Below are positions 6,536 to 10,277 of a DNA stretch of 10,277 nucleotides, one piece after another. Both the position numbers and the translations under genes were made by a program. The first letter of the stretch is position 1. Each line of letters begins with the position of its first letter. This stretch comes from Calditrichia bacterium (GTDB lineage: Bacteria; Calditrichota; Calditrichia; RBG-13-44-9): assembly GCA_026991005.1 (NCBI GenBank), contig JALXCH010000633.1:1-10277 (forward strand), in the 5' to 3' direction. The notes below the pieces were generated by a model, which was not told the DNA's origin, did no database searches, and saw nothing but the letters and a program-made list of their open reading frames with translations.

Positions 6536-7258
6536 TTGGCTCAATTTTTCCTGTTCGTTACAGTATTACTGGCCTATTTTGTGAAGGGGCTCAGCGGATT
6601 CGGACCGGCCATGTTTGTGGTTCCGGTTTTTACCTTAATCCTGGGTGCTCCTTCTGCACTGGTGGCATCTGCACTGCTGGATGCGGTAGCGGGATTGCTG
6701 TTACTCCCGCAGGTGCGCCGCCACATCGATTGGGGTTTTGTCCTTCCGGTGATTGCTGCCATTTCGGTGGGCAGTTTTATTGGTGCCCGAATGGTATTTC
6801 TCTTTTCCCCCATATTGCTAAAACGATTGATTGGCGGCATGCTTCTCCTGTTTGTAAGCTACCTGCTCTGGAATCCTGCGCAAACTCCCCCTCCCAGGAA
6901 GCAACCCGCCACCTCCCTGAAACTGCTCATTGCCCTGATAAGCGGAATTTCCGGCGGATTGGTGGGAATGTCCGGTCCGCCCCTGGCGGCCTTCCTGAAA
7001 TATTTTTCCGGGAAAGAGTACTTCCGCACCCATCTGGTGATTATTTTCTTTGTGGAAAAAATTGTTCGACTGGGTGTGTATGCGCAGGGAAATCTGCTTC
7101 CCTTACACCATTGGTCTGTTTACGGAAAGTGGATTCCCGTGCTGATACTGGGATTGGTGCTGGGCAGCAGAGTGCACACCTCCCTAAGCGAAATGCGTTT
7201 TAACCGTGTGGTTGGACTACTGCTTCTCATTCCAGCCTTCCGCTTACTTCTTTTTTGA
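6536..7258 (+). CDS. TauE/SafE-family sulfite or anion exporter
   Basis: About 240 residues from TTG 6536, my preferred start: AGGG lies six bases upstream, at 6526-6529, and the first helix begins directly. A longer frame reaches back to 6281, but that part overlaps the PAP2 gene in another frame and looks non-coding; TTG 6470 or 6476 remain possible. The protein shows the two-fold TauE/SafE pattern: VKGLSGFGPAMFVVP at about residues 16-30 and ISGISGGLVGMSGPPLAAF at about 135-153, with seven or eight hydrophobic helices. Family members export sulfite, sulfoacetate or related anions, or organic anions from the cell; the substrate cannot be read from sequence. It follows PAP2 by 112 bases on the same strand. 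Confidence 0.85.
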   Translation: MAQFFLFVTVLLAYFVKGLSGFGPAMFVVPVFTLILGAPSALVASALLDAVAGLLLLPQVRRHIDWGFVLPVIAAISVGSFIGARMVFLFSPILLKRLIGGMLLLFVSYLLWNPAQTPPPRKQPATSLKLLIALISGISGGLVGMSGPPLAAFLKYFSGKEYFRTHLVIIFFVEKIVRLGVYAQGNLLPLHHWSVYGKWIPVLILGLVLGSRVHTSLSEMRFNRVVGLLLLIPAFRLLLF

Positions 7259-7353
7259 TGGAAAGACCATGAGTATCTTCCAATTTTGGCTGGATTAATG
7301 TTTGCTGATGCCCACGGACAGATTTCATACCCCGATTGCAGCAACTCATTTCC

Positions 7354-7369
7354 GGCAAAATCTTTTGCC
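7354..7369 (+). promoter_or_regulatory. GGCAAAA palindrome between TauE and the secreted-protein gene
   Basis: GGCAAAA-TC-TTTTGCC, a perfect seven-base inverted repeat eight bases upstream of a TTGAAA box. As RNA it could form a short hairpin followed by TTTAGATTT (a weak terminator for the TauE transcript); as DNA it could be an operator. I cannot decide between the two. Confidence 0.4.
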
Positions 7370-7376
7370 TTTAGAT

Positions 7377-7405
7377 TTGAAACAGGAAAATTGATTCTGT
7401 AAATT
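7377..7405 (+). promoter_or_regulatory. Candidate promoter of the 280-residue secreted protein gene
   Basis: TTGAAA (7377-7382, five of six), 17-base spacer, TAAATT (7400-7405, four of six). TATGAT directly follows at 7405-7410. Transcription from here would give a leader of about 30 bases. Confidence 0.45.
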
Positions 7406-7442
7406 ATGATTCTTTGAATCTGAGTAAGGAAAGGATTGTACT

Positions 7443-8285
7443 ATGAAAAAAACAGGTTTCTCATATCTTCTTCTCATCGTTCTGCTCCATCTGGGAACAG
7501 TTTGGGGTCAAACGGCTGACCGATGGCTGGATTTTCGCAACCAGGCAGATGAATACTACCTGGTTCTGGAAAAAACCGACCTCACCAATTTTTCCTGCTA
7601 TTTTACCAGCAGCGCTTATCTGAATTACGTTTCCAGCGAAACGGATAGCAACTACAACTATCCTCTCAAATTTGTCTGGACGCAGGAAGGCAAAACCTAC
7701 TACATCCTGCAACCGTATCCGGGAATGAGCGACCCCAAAAAGCGCCAGCAAACTCTGCAACAAATCCAGATTGTAAAAACGGAATTTCAGGGATTTTTTC
7801 TGGATTTCATCAACTTCGTGATTTACTCACCTTTTTCCGATATTCCCGATGATGCGGAAATTGAATTTAGCGAGGACAGTGTGCGGGTGCACTACCGGAG
7901 CGGGGAAGGGAATATGGTGGCGGATGTATGGAAAGTGTTTCTCCCCTCCGGAAAATTGCGCAAGGTGCGTTTCGAGGCGGGAGATAAACGCGTGATTAAC
8001 TATCCCGCCTATACAGAGGTGGAAGGGAAGTGGTTGTGCGTAGGCTGGGACAGCCAGATTTACCAGAACGGCGAAATCAGCAGCGGTTCTGCCACGCGAA
8101 TCGAATATCGGAAAATCGATCGCTTCTACATGCCCATTCGGGTGGCAACCATGGTACAGGTTGCCGACCGGCCAGAGGAACGTTACATCAGTGAGCTCTT
8201 CCTCAAAGATTATCTGTTCAATGTTCCCCTGGAAGAAATTAAAGATACCCGGAGCGGGAATAGCGAAAACACTTCCGGGAAATGA
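7443..8285 (+). CDS. Secreted protein of unknown function
   Basis: 280 residues from ATG 7443, with AGGA seven bases upstream. A signal peptide is clear (MKKTGFSYLLLIVLLHLGT, cleaved near VWG at residue 22); there is no lipobox cysteine, so it is periplasmic or outer-surface. The mature part alternates strands and short helices, with aromatic-rich stretches such as SCYFTSSAYLNYV near residue 50 and a long helix around residues 96-125. The second half (about 150-260) looks like an extended beta-sheet: RVHYRSGEG, ADVWKVFLPSGKLRKVRF, WDSQIYQNGEI and IEYRKIDRFYMPIRVA. This overall rhythm recalls LolA-like or similar half-barrel folds, but I recognise no motif. The C-terminal tail is polar and low-complexity. 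It stands alone with its own promoter, converging on the small leftward ORF. Confidence 0.85.
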   Translation: MKKTGFSYLLLIVLLHLGTVWGQTADRWLDFRNQADEYYLVLEKTDLTNFSCYFTSSAYLNYVSSETDSNYNYPLKFVWTQEGKTYYILQPYPGMSDPKKRQQTLQQIQIVKTEFQGFFLDFINFVIYSPFSDIPDDAEIEFSEDSVRVHYRSGEGNMVADVWKVFLPSGKLRKVRFEAGDKRVINYPAYTEVEGKWLCVGWDSQIYQNGEISSGSATRIEYRKIDRFYMPIRVATMVQVADRPEERYISELFLKDYLFNVPLEEIKDTRSGNSENTSGK

Positions 8286-8341
8286 ACCAGACGTTTTGGA
8301 ACTCGGCACCGTACGAATTAGACAAAACTCCCATAGAATTC

Positions 8342-8367
8342 AATTCCTGCTGGTAAAAACCAGGAAT
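8342..8367. terminator. Possible hairpin between convergent genes
   Basis: CTGGT-AAAA-ACCAG (8350-8363) extended by ATTC/GAAT with a three-base bulge. It lies between the stops of the 7443-8285 gene and the small leftward ORF. Neither strand has a T-run immediately after it, so terminator function is uncertain. Confidence 0.25.
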
Positions 8368-8443
8368 GGGTGGCAGGGATTTAATTTCGCTTAACTAATG
8401 AAATTCAACAATATTTCACATATTCCTGAATTACAGCCAGGAT

Positions 8444-8632
8444 TTAGTTTTCAAAGAAATAGTTGGCGAGATTTTTCCGGTACACGGCTTTGCGTGGGGT
8501 GGGGAAGAATTTCCGGAAGAACACCGGGAAAAGCACCGGATTCAGCACCTCTCCCATGGTTAGCCTCCCGAATAAGACGGTGGTTAAGAAGAATTCCCGT
8601 AATTTCTGCGGTTTTCGTTTCTTAAGCTTCAT
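8444..8632 (-). CDS. Small basic, phenylalanine-rich protein, unrecognised
   Basis: 62 residues from ATG 8632. AAGGGGAG ends nine bases before the ATG, one of the best ribosome-binding sites in the window, which is why I accept this frame over the overlapping rightward ones (8398 and 8463), which have none. The product is strongly basic (about 14 Lys/Arg; start MKLKKRKPQK) and unusually rich in Phe (about ten, several as FF pairs), with hydrophobic patches at about residues 13-22 and 29-38. I recognise no family and there is no signal peptide. It could be a membrane-associated or nucleic-acid-binding small protein, or a remnant of a longer gene. It lies beyond the dsbD terminator, so expression needs its own promoter or readthrough; none stands out. 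Confidence 0.5.
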   Translation of the reverse strand: MKLKKRKPQKLREFFLTTVLFGRLTMGEVLNPVLFPVFFRKFFPTPRKAVYRKNLANYFFEN

Positions 8633-8641
8633 CGTAAATTA

Positions 8642-8649
8642 CTCCCCTT
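8642..8649 (-). promoter_or_regulatory. Strong ribosome-binding site of the small basic ORF
   Basis: On the minus strand AAGGGGAG, nine bases before ATG 8632. This is the main evidence that the 62-residue frame is translated. Confidence 0.55.
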
Positions 8650-8687
8650 CAGCTGGCAATTTACATCATCATAATTGAAAATGCTAC

Positions 8688-8726
8688 AAAAAACGCGGGT
8701 ACCCGAAAAAATTCGAGGTACCCGCG
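8688..8726 (-). terminator. Intrinsic terminator of the dsbD-like gene
   Basis: Perfect 10-base-pair stem CGCGGGTACC / GGTACCCGCG (8694-8703 and 8717-8726), extended inside by CGAA/TTCG with one bulged base. On the minus strand it is followed directly by TTTTTT (8693-8688), 28 bases past the dsbD stop. This is a strong Rho-independent terminator in the leftward direction only. Confidence 0.92.
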
Positions 8727-8754
8727 CAAGAATATTTCACCCTGGAAAATAGTT

Positions 8755-10277
8755 TTATCGAGACATCTCCAGCGCTTTCTGCATCAGGGGTAAAAATTCA
8801 TCCACCTCTTTAAATCCCACCACCCTCAATTCCGAAATTTCGCTACCATCCGGCTTGAGGAACACCAGGGTGGGCACCCCTTTAATGCGGTACTGCTTTT
8901 TTAAGCGTTTCACCTCGGGATCGCTGGCGGTGGTTAAATCCACTTTTAGCATAATAAAATTGCGGGAGAGCTCCACCACTTCCGGTTTGCTAAAAGTAAA
9001 TTTGTCCAATTCCTTACAAGGAATGCACCAATCGGCAAAGAAATCAATCATCACCGGTTTGCCTTCCCTGGCAGCCTGTTGCAGCATCGCTTCGGAGTAA
9101 GTATGCCACTGGATTTCGTTGGTGGCTTCGCTGCTACCCGCTTTGAGCTGCACCTCACTGATTTTTTCGTCGATGTAACCCTGCACCCCGGAGGCAGCCA
9201 GGTAAAGCGCCACAATCATGAAAATGGAACCTACCACATTGCGAATAATGGGGAAGGTTTTCCCTTCCATGCGGGAGGGTTCAATCCAGGCCAGGTAAAT
9301 GCCCCCCACCAGCATGGTGATTGCCAGTGCCAGATGGTAGATTAGCGTGTTGGGCAATAGAGGCGCCACAAAATAGATGGCCATGGCAATGAGGATGAAC
9401 CCAAAAATGGTGCGTGCCCACACCATCCAGCTACCGGAGCGGGGCAGTTTATTCAAACTGCCTGAAAAGAGAGCCAGAAAGATAAAGGGCACTCCCAGCC
9501 CCAGCGCCAGCACGAAAAAGAGGGAGAATCCCAGGAATACATCGCCGCGCTCGCCCACATAAGTGAGCAACGCCAGCACAAATGGCCCAATACAGGGAGC
9601 CGCCACAATCCCGACCGTTAATCCCATGAACAACGTACCAAAATATCCCTGGCGAGCACCTCCGGCAAAATTGGAAAGAAACATGGGCACCCGAATCTCG
9701 TACAAATCGAACATGCTCAGGGAAAGTCCCACCAAGATGATGGCAATTGCCACAAGGACATACGGATTCTGAAGCGCCGCTCCAAAGAGGCTTCCGGTAA
9801 AGGCGGCAATGCTCCCCAGGATGGAGTAAGTAATCGCCATCCCCAGCACGTAAAGCAGAGCATGGGTAAGCAAACTTCCTTTTTTATTTTGCGCCTGTCC
9901 TCCAAAATAACTGATGGTAATGGGAATGAGCGGGTACACACAGGGAGTCAGGTTCAGTGCCAGACCCCCTAAAAAGACCAGCACAAAGGTGAGCAATAGG
10001 CCTTTTTGAGCCACCGTTTTCCCGAACTCGTTTTCCTCCCCGGTGGCGGTAATTTCCGCGGTTTCGGGTTTCTGGCTCTGGGAAAAAATTTCCGGATGCA
10101 CCACCTCTACCGCTTCCCCCTGGGCGGCTACCGGTAACACTGCTTTAAAAATTAAATCCGCAGGCGCCTGGCAGGTATGGTCATCACACGCCTGGTAACT
10201 TACCTTACCGCTTAACTCCACCTTCTCCCCGGCGAAATCCGGTGAAACGGTAATGGTGGTAAACACATACACCGTAC
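8755..10277 (-). CDS. dsbD: DsbD-like thiol-disulfide interchange protein, 5' end beyond window
   Basis: The frame is open to the right edge; the start lies outside. About 507 residues are visible. The first part is the end of the periplasmic N-terminal domain, with the cysteine pair YQACDDHTC (CX4C, instead of CX5C in the E. coli protein). A membrane domain of about eight helices follows, with the paired redox cysteines in LTPCVYP and APCIGP, each near the start of a three-helix unit. The C-terminal thioredoxin domain (last ~130 residues) has ADWCIPCKELDKFTF with the CxxC site, and GVPTLVFLKPDG with the conserved cis-proline. The protein carries electrons from cytoplasmic thioredoxin to periplasmic disulfide isomerases, cytochrome-c maturation factors and similar targets. 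It is transcribed leftward and ends in the terminator at 8688-8726. What precedes it cannot be seen. Confidence 0.95.
   Translation of the reverse strand, partial: TVYVFTTITVSPDFAGEKVELSGKVSYQACDDHTCQAPADLIFKAVLPVAAQGEAVEVVHPEIFSQSQKPETAEITATGEENEFGKTVAQKGLLLTFVLVFLGGLALNLTPCVYPLIPITISYFGGQAQNKKGSLLTHALLYVLGMAITYSILGSIAAFTGSLFGAALQNPYVLVAIAIILVGLSLSMFDLYEIRVPMFLSNFAGGARQGYFGTLFMGLTVGIVAAPCIGPFVLALLTYVGERGDVFLGFSLFFVLALGLGVPFIFLALFSGSLNKLPRSGSWMVWARTIFGFILIAMAIYFVAPLLPNTLIYHLALAITMLVGGIYLAWIEPSRMEGKTFPIIRNVVGSIFMIVALYLAASGVQGYIDEKISEVQLKAGSSEATNEIQWHTYSEAMLQQAAREGKPVMIDFFADWCIPCKELDKFTFSKPEVVELSRNFIMLKVDLTTASDPEVKRLKKQYRIKGVPTLVFLKPDGSEISELRVVGFKEVDEFLPLMQKALEMSR

Larger units (their letters stand above)
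8286..8754. other. 469-base region between convergent genes
   Basis: Contains the small leftward ORF (8444-8632) and the dsbD terminator (8688-8726). The portion at 8286-8443 holds only an imperfect hairpin at 8342-8367 with no T-run, and otherwise nothing I can name. Confidence 0.7.

Noticed and set aside
8398..8678. Two rightward frames (8398-8625 and 8463-8678) overlapping the small basic ORF
   Set aside because: Neither has a ribosome-binding site; the opposite-strand frame does.
1..10277. CRISPR arrays, insertion sequences, tRNA or rRNA genes
   Set aside because: Read on both strands; no repeat-spacer pattern, transposase, cloverleaf or ribosomal RNA sequence was seen.

Overview
The window reads as chromosomal DNA of a Gram-negative, outer-membrane-bearing bacterium of roughly balanced base composition. 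The genes with family matches are an Omp85-type outer-membrane barrel, lipoproteins, a DsbD-type reductase with a CX4C N-terminal cysteine pair, an MltF-like lytic transglycosylase, and others. Many starts have clear Shine-Dalgarno sequences and there are TTA/TAATAT-type sigma70-like promoters, which argues against a typical Bacteroidota member. A Calditrichota- or related FCB-group-like source is my guess from gene content alone and cannot be proved from this sequence.

Layout. Positions 1-3575 hold a leftward block: a 481-residue lipoprotein of unrecognised family, then a hairpin terminator, then a 448-residue single-POTRA Omp85 protein, then a secreted DUF4390-like protein that starts with TTG and runs off the left edge. 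The 527-base gap at 3576-4102 separates the divergent blocks. It carries a cluster of short dyads and TAGAAC half-sites beside the lipoprotein gene and a good sigma70-type promoter for mgtC. Positions 4103-7258 hold a rightward run of envelope and membrane genes: mgtC/sapB-like, a single-repeat DUF350 protein, an MltF-like lytic transglycosylase lipoprotein tightly followed by a PAP2 phosphatase, and a TauE/SafE permease. A separate rightward secreted protein of unknown function follows at 7443-8285. On the far right a leftward dsbD-like gene enters from beyond the window and ends at 8755 with a strong intrinsic terminator. Between that terminator and the convergent rightward gene sits a small leftward ORF (62 residues, basic and phenylalanine-rich) with a strong ribosome-binding site.

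Theme. Almost every gene acts in the cell envelope: outer-membrane insertion or export (Omp85), peptidoglycan cleavage and probably lipid-carrier or lipid phosphate hydrolysis (transglycosylase plus PAP2), anion or sulfite-type export (TauE), thiol-disulfide supply to the periplasm (DsbD) and small membrane proteins (MgtC, DUF350). I see no mobile element, CRISPR array, tRNA or rRNA. No clearly new defence or mobile system is visible. The least explained pieces are the lipoprotein with its dyad-rich promoter region, the mgtC leader, and the small basic ORF near dsbD.
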